A stretch of 15,150 bases of DNA from Chloroflexota bacterium (GTDB lineage: Bacteria > Chloroflexota > Anaerolineae > Promineifilales > Promineifilaceae): the NCBI GenBank assembly GCA_020353135.1, contig CP070688.1:3693520-3708669 (forward strand), in the 5' to 3' direction. Within the stretch, counting starts at the first letter, position 1, and each line of letters starts with the position of its first letter. A program made the translations under genes and the position numbers. Positions 6,409 to 15,018 of the stretch are shown one piece after another. The notes beneath the pieces are model-generated. The model worked only from the letters and a program-made list of their open reading frames with translations. It was not told the DNA's origin and did no database searches.

Positions 6409-7680
6409 ATGATAACCAGGTCGCTTAACATTGGTTTCATCTCGTTTCGATTTGAGGGAACCGATGGCGTTTCGTTGGAAACATCCAAGTGGGCGCAGGT
6501 GCTAGAGGAGATGGGCCATACTTGCTGCTATTTTTCGGGTCTGTCCGACCGGCCGGACGAGCGCAGTATGGTCGTACCGGAAGCCCACTTCCGCCATCCG
6601 GAGATCCGCGAGAGGTATTATCGCTTCTTCAGAGAGGTTGTACGCACTGAAGAAGACACGGCCTGGATCCACGCCCGCAGGGGATTTTTCCGCGAGCATA
6701 TCTCCCGATTTATCCGAGAATTCAACATCGATCTGTTGATTCCGCAGAACTTACTCTCTTTTCCGCTGAACATCCCGCTTACATTGGCGCTTACAGAGAT
6801 CATCGCCGAGACGGAGATTCCCACCGTTGCTCACCACCACGATTTCACCTGGGAACGCAAGCCCTTGATCGTCAACAGCGTCGGCGATTATATATCGATG
6901 GCCTTTCCGCCCGACCTGCCGTCGGTTCAACACGTCGTCATTAATTCGGAAGCCAGGCATCAACTGGCCCGGCGAAAGGGGGTCAGCGCGATAATCGTTC
7001 CCAACGTTATGGACTTCGAGAATCCGCCTTCCGATTCCGACACCTATGCGGCCGACGTGCGCCAGTCGCTTGGATTAGAGGATGACGAACTGTTCATTAT
7101 TCAACCGACCCGCGTTGTACAGCGTAAGGGCATTGAGCAAGCCATCGAACTGGTCAGCCGGCTGGGCAAAAAGGCGCGACTGGTCGTCACCCACGCCTCA
7201 GGCGACGACGGCTATGAATATCCAAAGCGGATCAGAGACTTCGCCCAGTTGCTCGACGTGGATTTGCTTTTCGCCGACGATATTTTCGACGAGCATCGAG
7301 GCCAATCAGAAGATGGTCGTAAGGTCTACAGTCTGTGGGATGCCTATCCGCTGGCTGATCTTGTGACATATCCGTCAACCATTGAAGGGTTTGGCAATGC
7401 CTTCTTGGAGGCGCTGTATTACAAACGGCCGATCGTGGTGAATAACTACACTATCTACGCGACGGACATCCGGCCGAAAGGATTCATGGTCATCGAATTC
7501 GACGATTACATCACCGACGAGACGGTTGAGATGACCCGCAGGGTCCTGGCCGACAAAGAGCTTGAGATCCAGATGTGCCAGCGCAATTATGAGTTGGCCA
7601 ACCGTTATTTCTCGTATGCCGTATTGAGAAACAAGCTCAGGATGCTGCTCGACAACGCATTTGGCACGAACAATTACTGA
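6409..7680 (+). CDS. GT-B glycosyltransferase, third gene of the operon (paralogue of the first)
   Basis: 423 residues. It opens with 'SLNIGFISFRFEGTDGVSLETSKWAQVLEEMGH' (5-37), whose TDGVSLE element corresponds to IDGVSIE in the first operon gene. Further shared landmarks: 'NIPLTLALTE' then 'AHHHDFTWER' (121-150), 'IIQPTRVVQRKGIEQAIELVSRLG' (230-253), 'WDAYPLADLVTYPS' and 'IEGFGNAFLEAL' with the E-x7-E pair E326/E334. These mark a retaining GT4-like enzyme. No membrane helix or signal peptide. Enzymes with this GTDGVSLE opening include ones annotated for glycosylglycerate-type solute synthesis, but I cannot show that here; glycolipid or polysaccharide work is just as possible. It sits 1 nt after the second gene in the same operon, with its stop codon inside a strong stem-loop. 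Confidence is high for the family and low for the substrate. Confidence 0.9.
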   Translation: MITRSLNIGFISFRFEGTDGVSLETSKWAQVLEEMGHTCCYFSGLSDRPDERSMVVPEAHFRHPEIRERYYRFFREVVRTEEDTAWIHARRGFFREHISRFIREFNIDLLIPQNLLSFPLNIPLTLALTEIIAETEIPTVAHHHDFTWERKPLIVNSVGDYISMAFPPDLPSVQHVVINSEARHQLARRKGVSAIIVPNVMDFENPPSDSDTYAADVRQSLGLEDDELFIIQPTRVVQRKGIEQAIELVSRLGKKARLVVTHASGDDGYEYPKRIRDFAQLLDVDLLFADDIFDEHRGQSEDGRKVYSLWDAYPLADLVTYPSTIEGFGNAFLEALYYKRPIVVNNYTIYATDIRPKGFMVIEFDDYITDETVEMTRRVLADKELEIQMCQRNYELANRYFSYAVLRNKLRMLLDNAFGTNNY

Positions 7681-7706
7681 TCAGCGAGCAGCCTGCTCGT
7701 TGGTCA
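7678..7706 (+). terminator. Stem-loop at the end of the glycosyltransferase operon
   Basis: The arms 7678-7690 and 7694-7706 pair over 13 bp with two G-T wobbles and a 3-nt GCC loop. The left arm begins with the TGA stop codon of the third glycosyltransferase. No run of T follows on either strand, so it is not a textbook intrinsic terminator; it may act as a 3' end stabiliser or a weak bidirectional terminator between convergent genes. Confidence 0.55.
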
Positions 7707-7773
7707 TGAACTGTTGGTGGCGAACCGCTAAACGCTGACCATCGGCGCCCGGCCTTCTCGGCCAGACCGGCGG

Positions 7774-9087
7774 CTAGGGTGGGCCAAGTGTAAGCGCTTC
7801 TCGAATCGCGTCGAGCGCCGGGCCAAGTGCTGCTCCTACAGGTACGATGACCAGCACGCTGGCAAAGGCCAGCACGCCCAGGGCTCGCGCCGATACGGCC
7901 ACGGGTTGTATTGCCGGTTGAACATCCTGGGACATGCTTATCACGGTGCTCCTCAGTAGCCACCACAGGCCGAGGGACAAGACTACCAGATAAACGATTA
8001 GCATGATCGTTACGCTTTCGCCGTATACATTCAATGATCGGCCTAGCCCACTGTAATAGTCGATGCCGGTTATGTAGAGAAAAGCATCAAATCCACCATT
8101 CCACAGGGTATGGATGGCTACGCTGAAGACGTAGGCCTTGGCCACCCGGCCGAACCAGCCAGGATTTCGTTCCCTCTCTCTGAACAAAGCGACAGCAATG
8201 ATGGCTGTACAAAGTGGATGCAAGACTGACCCAATGGCCCGCAGCAAGGTCACGCCACCCCAACTCCAGCCGCTCCACTGAGCATATATCCCTTCGTAAA
8301 GCATGTTCTCCAGAATCGCGAAACCGGCCCCGGCCGTCAGCCCAATCATGAAAGCCTGGCGCTCGTTGCGGAGTCGTGAGTTCATAAATGCTGGACCGAT
8401 TGCCTTGGCGAATTCTTCAGGAATCGGCGCCTGCAAGGCTGTAATCAATAGGGTGACGATCACGTATGGTGAGAAGAAGAAGCGTTCCAGGAATCCTGCT
8501 CCGCCGAATTGCATGAGTTCCTCAATAGACCCGGCCAGCAACTCAAAAGGCATGATAAGTATGAAAATCAGTGCGGAAATGAACGTGCCCAGAACGAGCG
8601 TTACGACTACCGAAAGCGTGCTGCCGGTCACCAGGGCCGTAGAGCCCTGGCGCCAAGTAACGGGCCAGCCAAGTTGCTTTCCGGCGTAAGCTAGAACCCC
8701 AAAGGTAGGTAGGGCTGCGCCAAGCAGGAATAAGGGTGGAAATAGAAGATCGACGGCTACTTCATAATTGAGCAAAACATTGCCCAATCCCAGGACGATA
8801 GCAAAGGTAATGACGAAGAAATATGCAGGCGGCAACCGTGCCGGCGATGAAGGCTTGCTGCGTAGGCTGTTTAGGCCGTGGTAAAAGGCCAGGCCGCCCC
8901 CCGCAAGCCCTAAGAAGATCGTGGCCATCTGGCCTAGCTGCGGCCCGAGAATATCGTCGCCGGTCAAGACGAAAGGCAGTCCAAGATAGCTGACAGTGGC
9001 CAATGTTCCAATTAGCAGGAGCAGACATCCAACGATGATCGAGAGGTAGGACCAAATCCGATTGCGGTGTTCTGATTGCTCAAGCAT
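7774..9087 (-). CDS. PrsW-family intramembrane metalloprotease
   Basis: 437 residues from the ATG at 9087. About ten hydrophobic segments are visible. The family's catalytic landmarks appear in order: 'PIPEEFAKAIG' with the Glu pair at 224-225, 'AGFAILENMLYEG' with E260, 'RAIGSVLHPLCTA' with H290, and 'SVAIHTLWNGG' with H326. Known: in PrsW these Glu and His residues lie in membrane helices and form the metal site; Bacillus PrsW starts the cleavage of the anti-sigma factor RsiW. No sigma/anti-sigma pair is present in this window, so the substrate is unknown. This protein is longer than the roughly 220-residue Bacillus PrsW, with extra membrane segments on both sides of the core. An upstream TTG at 9126 is possible, but GGAAG 6 nt before 9087 and the Arg/Lys-rich extra residues favour 9087. 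It lies 48 nt after the giant membrane-protein gene and is probably cotranscribed with it. Confidence 0.88.
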   Translation of the reverse strand: MLEQSEHRNRIWSYLSIIVGCLLLLIGTLATVSYLGLPFVLTGDDILGPQLGQMATIFLGLAGGGLAFYHGLNSLRSKPSSPARLPPAYFFVITFAIVLGLGNVLLNYEVAVDLLFPPLFLLGAALPTFGVLAYAGKQLGWPVTWRQGSTALVTGSTLSVVVTLVLGTFISALIFILIMPFELLAGSIEELMQFGGAGFLERFFFSPYVIVTLLITALQAPIPEEFAKAIGPAFMNSRLRNERQAFMIGLTAGAGFAILENMLYEGIYAQWSGWSWGGVTLLRAIGSVLHPLCTAIIAVALFRERERNPGWFGRVAKAYVFSVAIHTLWNGGFDAFLYITGIDYYSGLGRSLNVYGESVTIMLIVYLVVLSLGLWWLLRSTVISMSQDVQPAIQPVAVSARALGVLAFASVLVIVPVGAALGPALDAIREALTLGPP

Positions 9088-9093
9088 GATATT

Positions 9094-9098
9094 CTTCC
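9094..9098 (-). promoter_or_regulatory. Shine-Dalgarno GGAAG choosing the PrsW start
   Basis: GGAAG on the minus strand is 6 nt from the ATG at 9087. The competing in-frame TTG at 9126 has no purine-rich site at a usual distance. Confidence 0.6.
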
Positions 9099-9135
9099 GT
9101 TTGCTAGGCCTTCCTATGTTGGCCAAATCCGAGCT

Positions 9136-12100
9136 TTAGCTCCAGGTCCTTAGCTCGGCTTGCCACTCGCCGATCTGTGTTGCGATGTACTCACGCTTTC
9201 TCTCGATCAGAATACCCAGACTGATCACGAGTACACCGGTACCAAGGATAATGATCCAGCGCCACAGATCATTGACCGTTGCCACAAATACCAGCTGGCC
9301 GACAATGTTCAGAATGATTGCCGCCAGGCCAGAAAAGAATGGGACTTTCACATTTCTTATAAGTCCCCAGGCAGTGACCACAAATGACTCAACCAGGAGC
9401 AATAGGAAGTAAAGGAGGCCGCCGGACGGCTGCAGCGACTGGATGAAGGTGGTGAGCAAGATAACTGCCAGGCCAAAGCCCTCCAGAATATTGGCGTAAC
9501 GGACGTTGCCACGACGGCGCTCCATGACGCCAATGCCGGTGAAGTAGAGGCCGATCGGAACGGCATAAAGCTGTGGCTGTGCTATTTCCCGTCCGATCAG
9601 TATCAGTATCCAGGCCAGTTCCAGCATTGCTACGGCCAGATAACCCAGTTGTTGATGGCGCGCACGATAGGCAATAACCAAGTACAGCGTACCGGCAAAG
9701 CCTAGCGCGGCGGCCGTCGCCTGGCCGTTATCGACTACGCTTGGCACTGTGCCTATGACGGCCGCAATGGACAAAAGTACGGCCACTCGCTCCAGCGGCC
9801 TGCTCCACATGAGCAGTCTTGGATATCGAATTCGAGCCAATTCAACTAGCCTGGCCAATGCATAGAGAACTAGCGCCACTCCGCCCATCAAAGCCAAGGC
9901 CGATGACATAGTCAAGTCCGCCCAAGCGAACGAAGCGCCCGCGGCCAATACCGCGAATCCCAAAGCGCCGTAGCTAAGGGCCCAGTCTCGCCAGGCGGTG
10001 GCCAAGATTCCAGTTAGTAGCATATTGCTGCAAGCCAAGAGCACTGTAGTTTCATAGCCACCCAGGGCAACCAACTGCCACACGATCACATCCAGGACGA
10101 CAAAGATAAAGAACGGCTGCGACCAGGATGGAGTTAACAGATAACCGATGGAAGGCCAGCCGCCGATGATCACTTGCCAGCGCCCGATCTTGAACGAGCG
10201 GCTTGCGAACTTAACCTTCGGCACAACCTGAAAGCGGCGGTTGAAGCCGAGCCCGAAGAGTACCAGCAGCCAGGTCAGGATCATGTACGGAATGCTGAGG
10301 TATTGAACCGCGCCGCCCCCAGGATCGATACTGATGTAGGCGAGAATCGCCATGTGGGCTGTCAACAGACCAGGATATAGCCATACAAATGACCGAAAGA
10401 GGGCGGCCGATCCGAAGTAAACGGCCGAAACCAGGACCAGCGACGCCGTCAAAGGCGCGGCGTCGCCGAAGGAGGCGGTAACCGCCCAGATGGTGAAGGC
10501 ATAGGCTAACAGATAAAAGGGCATGGCCGGCCGGACTAGTGAAGCGAGAATGGCGGGCCAACTCATGGCGTCTAGTTTGACCCCATGGAACACAAAGCGA
10601 CCAATGGCGATGTAAGCTGCGACAAGCGGCAGCAGACCAACCCCATACCAGGCTTCAGCAATCGGCGTTAGGGTCATCAGCAGATAGTAAGGCACGGCTG
10701 CTAGCCAGGCCGCAGGATAAACGAAAAGCGTTTCCCGGAACAGCCGGGCCGAAAGGCTATATAGGAGTACGGCCGAAGAGAACACACTGATGGCCAATGC
10801 ACGCTCTCGGCTGCCCACCGCAAGGGATATGGCCGACATCAAATAACCAACCGCGAAAAACGGCAGCGAGTAGGATGAAATGCCATCATCCTCGCCGATC
10901 CGACGATCGATCAGCCAACCTACCAGCACATAAGCATAAGCCAGACCCATGTAAGTTGCGGCTACCAAGGGCGGCGTCAATTGCTCGTTGTAGTCCAGGA
11001 CCAGAAGAGCAATGATCGGGAGCAGCGTATTTGACAGATAGAGCCAGAACGGTTGCCTGAAGATGTAGCTTGAGGCTGCATACACGGCGGCATTCAGGCA
11101 AAGGATAGCGATGAATAAGCGTTGATCGTCAATAGCGATCATTGCGCCGATGGCCGTCAGCGCATATCCGGCGCTATAGAAAGGCCATGTGTATACAGTC
11201 CTTAACCGGCCAAACAATAGGCCAAGGGCAATATAGAGTGGGGCGACAACGGCAAATGCTAAGCCTCGCCATGCTATCGCAACTTGATGATATGTTAGCA
11301 GTTGAGCCAGCCAGACCGGGAAGCCATATACCGCGATAAAAAGGAACAGGCCACGAGCTGCTTGCCAGGACACCGTATCGGGCTGGAGGCGCACCAGGCC
11401 CAAAAGATCGTCATACGTGCGGTGACGGCGTAAGTGGACAAGAACTTGGGAGCACGTGGCTATTAGTATGACTAAGCCCAGCACGATGGTATTGGTGTAG
11501 CGGTCTGGGACCGACCAGCCCAGGGCTAGCACGGCCACTGCGTATCCACCCGCGAAGAGGCCGTGAGCGTAACGAACTGTACGCGAATCCAAGATAGCGG
11601 CTGAGGCTAGATGAAGGAGCGCCAACCCTATCCAGACAAAGCTGTATTGCTCTGTTGCCAGTGGTTGCCCAAAGACGCGCGAACCATATCCGACGAAGAA
11701 TAGCGTAACCGGGAAGAAAATCAGCCATGGTTCAAAATAGAGCGGCCAACGGCTCCGATACAGCCATGCGGCAAGAATCGCGAGCCCCACCGCCAGGCTT
11801 TGGGCCAGGATAATGGGTCCGAAGTGCCCCAAATCTTTTCCAGACAGAGCGTCATATGTGTCGCCGGCCGTCAACAGCAAGCCCAAAGCGCATAAGACAA
11901 TGGCGCCGGCCCACAGAGGTTTACCAAGGGCAGCCATCCAGGACGTTCCCATCCATCGGGCCAAAGCGCGTTCAGCCAGCATATAGGCGACGGCTAGTCC
12001 CACCCAGGCTGCGGCAGCGTATATCTCAGGAACTTGGAGCAGCGCGAGGGTCTGCCAGAAGGCGATCGTTAGGACGAGAATGGCCGCCCAGGCAAAGGGG

Positions 12101-15003
12101 CGCTCACGGAAGCGGTACAAGCCGAAAGCGAGGATGCTGCAAACAACGAGTGGAACGGCGACGCCAATCCAGGAAACATTCACTGCAAATACGTCGAAAC
12201 GGCCGAGAATTGACGCTGCCAAAGCGCAAGCGGCCAGCGCGTATCCAAGCGAGTATAAGGCCATCGCATGCGGTATTTCTCGCGGCCTGGGCCAGCGATC
12301 AGGTTCAATCTTCCATGGCATACGAAAACCCCTGGGGCGAAGGGCCTGGCCAATGGGAATATAGACAAGACCAGCCAGCAAGGCATAGGCCAGGGTGTAG
12401 GCGTGAGGTGTAATGGGGGATATGGTAAGCGCCAACTGGAATGGCCATATGAAGAGCACGGCCGCTGCTGCGACTTCCAGGACTCGCCGGTAGATGTAGG
12501 CCTGGGCAGCCAGGACGGCGACGGACAAGATCAGCGTGACCAGCAATGCCCACGTGTCGCCTACTGCAAGGCCGATGCCAATTGCCGGCAGGCCATAGGA
12601 ATACGCGTGCAGCGGAAGTCTGTAACTTGGGCGCCGGCTGAAGATAAGCTGTCCCAAGCCGATATAGACCAGGGCAAGGATTGCCAGGACCGTTCCCAAC
12701 CAATTCAGCTGCATGCCGGCGCCAATCCAGGCGATTGCGGCCCAGACCGGCAGCAAAAGGCCCAGCGGCCACAAGAAGATGGAACTGCGAAACGGTTCTG
12801 GCAACCAGGCGACCAGACCGGACAGGGCTGGGTGACCCGCGTCGTCGTGTATCCAAATAGAAATGGCATAAATCAGCATGACAGAGGCAAGGGCAAACAA
12901 TGTCGGCCCAGGAATCCATTCCTCAGCCGTGAACAAGTAATTGATGAACAGTCCAAGTACCGCCGATGGCGCCAGCGCCTGCGCCCAGAACTGGAGAGCC
13001 ATACCGTACCTGACACCCAGAGACAGGAACCTCTCCGTGCTCATGTATAGGATGGCCAGGCCCGACCAGGCCGTCATTAACCACGGCGCCCACTGCCGCA
13101 GCTCGGCGCTTGTTAGCCAATAGGCGAGAACGATTGAGAAAGGTAGGATGAACAGACCGCTACCCGCCAGCAGGAACCATGCGCTCTGGAACAGAGCTGA
13201 GCTGCCGGAAAGGACGACGGAGGCGACGACCAAGGTTATGACGGCGGCCCAAAGATTCTCGTTCGGTCCAAAAAGCTCGCCAAGAAGCATCCCAAGACTG
13301 GCAAGAATCGCCAATGCCAGCAAGCCAAAGCCGGCCCCATAGAATGCGGCCAGGCAGAGGCTCTTTCTTCGGAAATCATCTGATAATCGATCGCCGAATT
13401 TCTTACCGGCGACAATGTAGATTGGGGCGACCAACGCGGCGGTCGCTGCGTACCATCTTGCAGGTAGCTGTATCGCCAGAATGGCGAAAAGGACGGCTCC
13501 CACCGAACTCCAAACGGAAGCATGAGTGAGAGTAGCCTGCCAGCGAGGTTGTCGCGCAAATCGCCAACCTAGCGTCGCGTAACCGGTTGAGGCCAGAGCA
13601 AAAGTCATCATTTGCGCCCAGGACAGCCGGCCGGGAGCAAAGAGAACGGCGATCTGTGCCAGCGGCAGCAGGATATGGGGCAGCCTTCGCCCGGCGGTAG
13701 CAAGATCACCCCAATGTCCGGAGGCTTGCTGCAGGCGGTAAGCAAGCGCCAGCACGACAAGAGCCGACAACGCTACCGACGCTACTTGCCACTGCAACGG
13801 TAGACCAATCCAGGCAGTCAGCGCTGCCAGCGCACTGACCAACCCAATGGACGTTATGTAACCGGCAAATTCGGTCGGCAGTCGCCAGGCTGTCAGGGCG
13901 TAAATGGTGGTGCAGACGAGGGAGGCCGCAAACCAGTACAAAGCCGAATCTATCTGCCCTGAAAGCCCGCCGAACTGGTAGATAGCGGCGAAATCAACGG
14001 CGACAAGTAGCGCGCCAATGTATGTCAGGACTCTTCCGGCTTGCGGCAACTTCAGCTTTGCCCGACCTAGCCAACCCAGCAAATAAAAGATGGCCGGGGC
14101 GGCCGCTATCACGGCCAACTGCAGAGCTGGCGGGAATGATTCCCAGAAGCGAATAACCAGAATTGCAGCCGAGATAATGATCATGAACGCTCCAAGGTAC
14201 AACAGTACGTTCAGTAGCATGCCGGAGGCGGCCGCGTCTCTTGCTTTCTGTCTCATCTTAGGCCAGTCGATTATCGGCTCTCGTGGTTTGGGCGGCGGCT
14301 TCGGTCGAGCTTTAACCTTTGTGGTCGTCGCTACAGGTTCAGGTTTGGCTGGTATACCAGGCGCCGGCTCGACAGTCGCGCGCTCGACAGGTCCGGTCGC
14401 CGGAACCGCTTCCGTTTCAGTCGCCAGTAGGGCGGCCTTTCTCTCGTCTACGCACTTCCTTATCTCGCCGATTTCTTGTTTCGAAACCACGTGTTTCGCT
14501 AGCCAGGATGGAAGCTGGGCCGAAATGAAGTTCAGTGTATCCAGCTCAGAAGGGGGAACCACTGCCACCTTTGAATCTCCCATCTTTTGCTCTATTCTGG
14601 AGCTCTCTGCCCGCAGATGGTCAAACACAGACAGACAGGTATCGTTTGACAGGACCTTCTTGATCCTCCATTCGGCGAACCTCTTTCGGGTGGCTCGAAG
14701 GAGCTCAAGTTCGCGCGCATACTCAGTTAGAGTTGATAATGGAACTGCCTTGACTGGTTCAGCGGACGGGACGATCTCCTCGATGTGTAGTAGTTCGACT
14801 AGACGCTTCTTCCGTCGTTGCGCCTCAGCGAGCAGTTGTAGACTAACGGTCGGCTCAAGCGACTCAGTCTGGTCACGTAACCAGGCGAGCAAATAGTTCA
14901 AATGCTCGTACTCCTCCATGGTCTCGCGGTCGAAGACATTCGCACATTCCGAACACTTCAGAAGGGATTCTCCGGTCTCATGTTCGCATACGGGGCATTT
15001 CAT
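9136..15003 (-). CDS. Giant polytopic membrane protein with zinc-ribbon head and internal repeats, function unknown
   Basis: 1955 residues from the ATG at 15003, chosen over a start at 15111 because GGAGGT lies 5 nt before it and the zinc ribbon begins at residue 3. Order of parts: a C-x2-C-x10-C-x2-C ribbon (C3, C6, C17, C20); a charged helical region with coiled-coil character (about 25-195); an Ala/Pro/Thr/Lys linker (about 195-245); then hydrophobic segments from residue 262 almost to the end. By eye I count 55-60 segments long enough to cross the membrane. The first membrane part (IIISAAILVIRFWESFPPALQ) resembles DUF2157-type proteins. From about residue 444 to 1555 the chain repeats a four-helix unit of roughly 107-129 residues. 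The C-terminus ends with a charged tail after 'LVISLGILIERKREY'. No transporter, transferase or protease catalytic motif is visible. It leads an operon with a PrsW-type protease. Function is not recognised; sensing or cell-envelope roles are guesses. Confidence 0.9.
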   Translation of the reverse strand: MKCPVCEHETGESLLKCSECANVFDRETMEEYEHLNYLLAWLRDQTESLEPTVSLQLLAEAQRRKKRLVELLHIEEIVPSAEPVKAVPLSTLTEYARELELLRATRKRFAEWRIKKVLSNDTCLSVFDHLRAESSRIEQKMGDSKVAVVPPSELDTLNFISAQLPSWLAKHVVSKQEIGEIRKCVDERKAALLATETEAVPATGPVERATVEPAPGIPAKPEPVATTTKVKARPKPPPKPREPIIDWPKMRQKARDAAASGMLLNVLLYLGAFMIIISAAILVIRFWESFPPALQLAVIAAAPAIFYLLGWLGRAKLKLPQAGRVLTYIGALLVAVDFAAIYQFGGLSGQIDSALYWFAASLVCTTIYALTAWRLPTEFAGYITSIGLVSALAALTAWIGLPLQWQVASVALSALVVLALAYRLQQASGHWGDLATAGRRLPHILLPLAQIAVLFAPGRLSWAQMMTFALASTGYATLGWRFARQPRWQATLTHASVWSSVGAVLFAILAIQLPARWYAATAALVAPIYIVAGKKFGDRLSDDFRRKSLCLAAFYGAGFGLLALAILASLGMLLGELFGPNENLWAAVITLVVASVVLSGSSALFQSAWFLLAGSGLFILPFSIVLAYWLTSAELRQWAPWLMTAWSGLAILYMSTERFLSLGVRYGMALQFWAQALAPSAVLGLFINYLFTAEEWIPGPTLFALASVMLIYAISIWIHDDAGHPALSGLVAWLPEPFRSSIFLWPLGLLLPVWAAIAWIGAGMQLNWLGTVLAILALVYIGLGQLIFSRRPSYRLPLHAYSYGLPAIGIGLAVGDTWALLVTLILSVAVLAAQAYIYRRVLEVAAAAVLFIWPFQLALTISPITPHAYTLAYALLAGLVYIPIGQALRPRGFRMPWKIEPDRWPRPREIPHAMALYSLGYALAACALAASILGRFDVFAVNVSWIGVAVPLVVCSILAFGLYRFRERPFAWAAILVLTIAFWQTLALLQVPEIYAAAAWVGLAVAYMLAERALARWMGTSWMAALGKPLWAGAIVLCALGLLLTAGDTYDALSGKDLGHFGPIILAQSLAVGLAILAAWLYRSRWPLYFEPWLIFFPVTLFFVGYGSRVFGQPLATEQYSFVWIGLALLHLASAAILDSRTVRYAHGLFAGGYAVAVLALGWSVPDRYTNTIVLGLVILIATCSQVLVHLRRHRTYDDLLGLVRLQPDTVSWQAARGLFLFIAVYGFPVWLAQLLTYHQVAIAWRGLAFAVVAPLYIALGLLFGRLRTVYTWPFYSAGYALTAIGAMIAIDDQRLFIAILCLNAAVYAASSYIFRQPFWLYLSNTLLPIIALLVLDYNEQLTPPLVAATYMGLAYAYVLVGWLIDRRIGEDDGISSYSLPFFAVGYLMSAISLAVGSRERALAISVFSSAVLLYSLSARLFRETLFVYPAAWLAAVPYYLLMTLTPIAEAWYGVGLLPLVAAYIAIGRFVFHGVKLDAMSWPAILASLVRPAMPFYLLAYAFTIWAVTASFGDAAPLTASLVLVSAVYFGSAALFRSFVWLYPGLLTAHMAILAYISIDPGGGAVQYLSIPYMILTWLLVLFGLGFNRRFQVVPKVKFASRSFKIGRWQVIIGGWPSIGYLLTPSWSQPFFIFVVLDVIVWQLVALGGYETTVLLACSNMLLTGILATAWRDWALSYGALGFAVLAAGASFAWADLTMSSALALMGGVALVLYALARLVELARIRYPRLLMWSRPLERVAVLLSIAAVIGTVPSVVDNGQATAAALGFAGTLYLVIAYRARHQQLGYLAVAMLELAWILILIGREIAQPQLYAVPIGLYFTGIGVMERRRGNVRYANILEGFGLAVILLTTFIQSLQPSGGLLYFLLLLVESFVVTAWGLIRNVKVPFFSGLAAIILNIVGQLVFVATVNDLWRWIIILGTGVLVISLGILIERKREYIATQIGEWQAELRTWS
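10344..12612 (-). repeat. Seven clearest copies of the ~115-residue membrane repeat inside the giant protein
   Basis: Units open with an aromatic-G-Y-A-L type helix at about residues 798 (AYSYGLPAIGIGLA), 912 (ALYSLGYALAACALA), 1028 (PLWAGAIVLCALGLLL), 1144 (GLFAGGYAVAVLALG), 1273 (PFYSAGYALTAIGAMIA), 1380 (PFFAVGYLMSAISLAV) and 1494 (PFYLLAYAFTIWAVTAS). Spacings are 114, 116, 116, 129, 107 and 114. In the last three, helix 2 ends with an 'A-x-x-Y-x-x-S-A-x-L-F-R'-like motif, helix 3 follows a 'W/V-L/Y-Y-P' element, and helix 4 carries 'Y-x-x-L-x-x-A-Y-x-x-x-G'. Weaker copies seem to begin near residues 444, 552 and 669. Found by eye, at protein level only. Confidence 0.65.
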
Positions 15004-15008
15004 CGAGC

Positions 15009-15014
15009 ACCTCC
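15009..15014 (-). promoter_or_regulatory. Shine-Dalgarno GGAGGT choosing the giant-protein start
   Basis: A full GGAGGT on the minus strand lies 5 nt before the ATG at 15003, which directly precedes the zinc-ribbon cysteines. The 36 extra codons reading back to 15111 are Gly/Arg/His-rich and have no such site. Confidence 0.9.
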
Positions 15015-15018
15015 GATA

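Noticed and set aside
7707..7773. Short GGCC-type inverted repeat before the PrsW stop as a second terminator
   Set aside because: The stem is only about 4 bp and no T-tract follows; such GGCC pairs are common throughout this window.
11856..13050. Plus-strand frames of 185 and 260 codons
   Set aside because: They lie wholly opposite the giant membrane gene; their Arg/Gln/Gly-rich products are what antisense reading of hydrophobic GC-rich codons gives.
14090..14896. Plus-strand frame of 268 codons
   Set aside because: Antisense to the zinc-ribbon, linker and first membrane segments of the giant gene; Ser-rich without motifs or a ribosome binding site.
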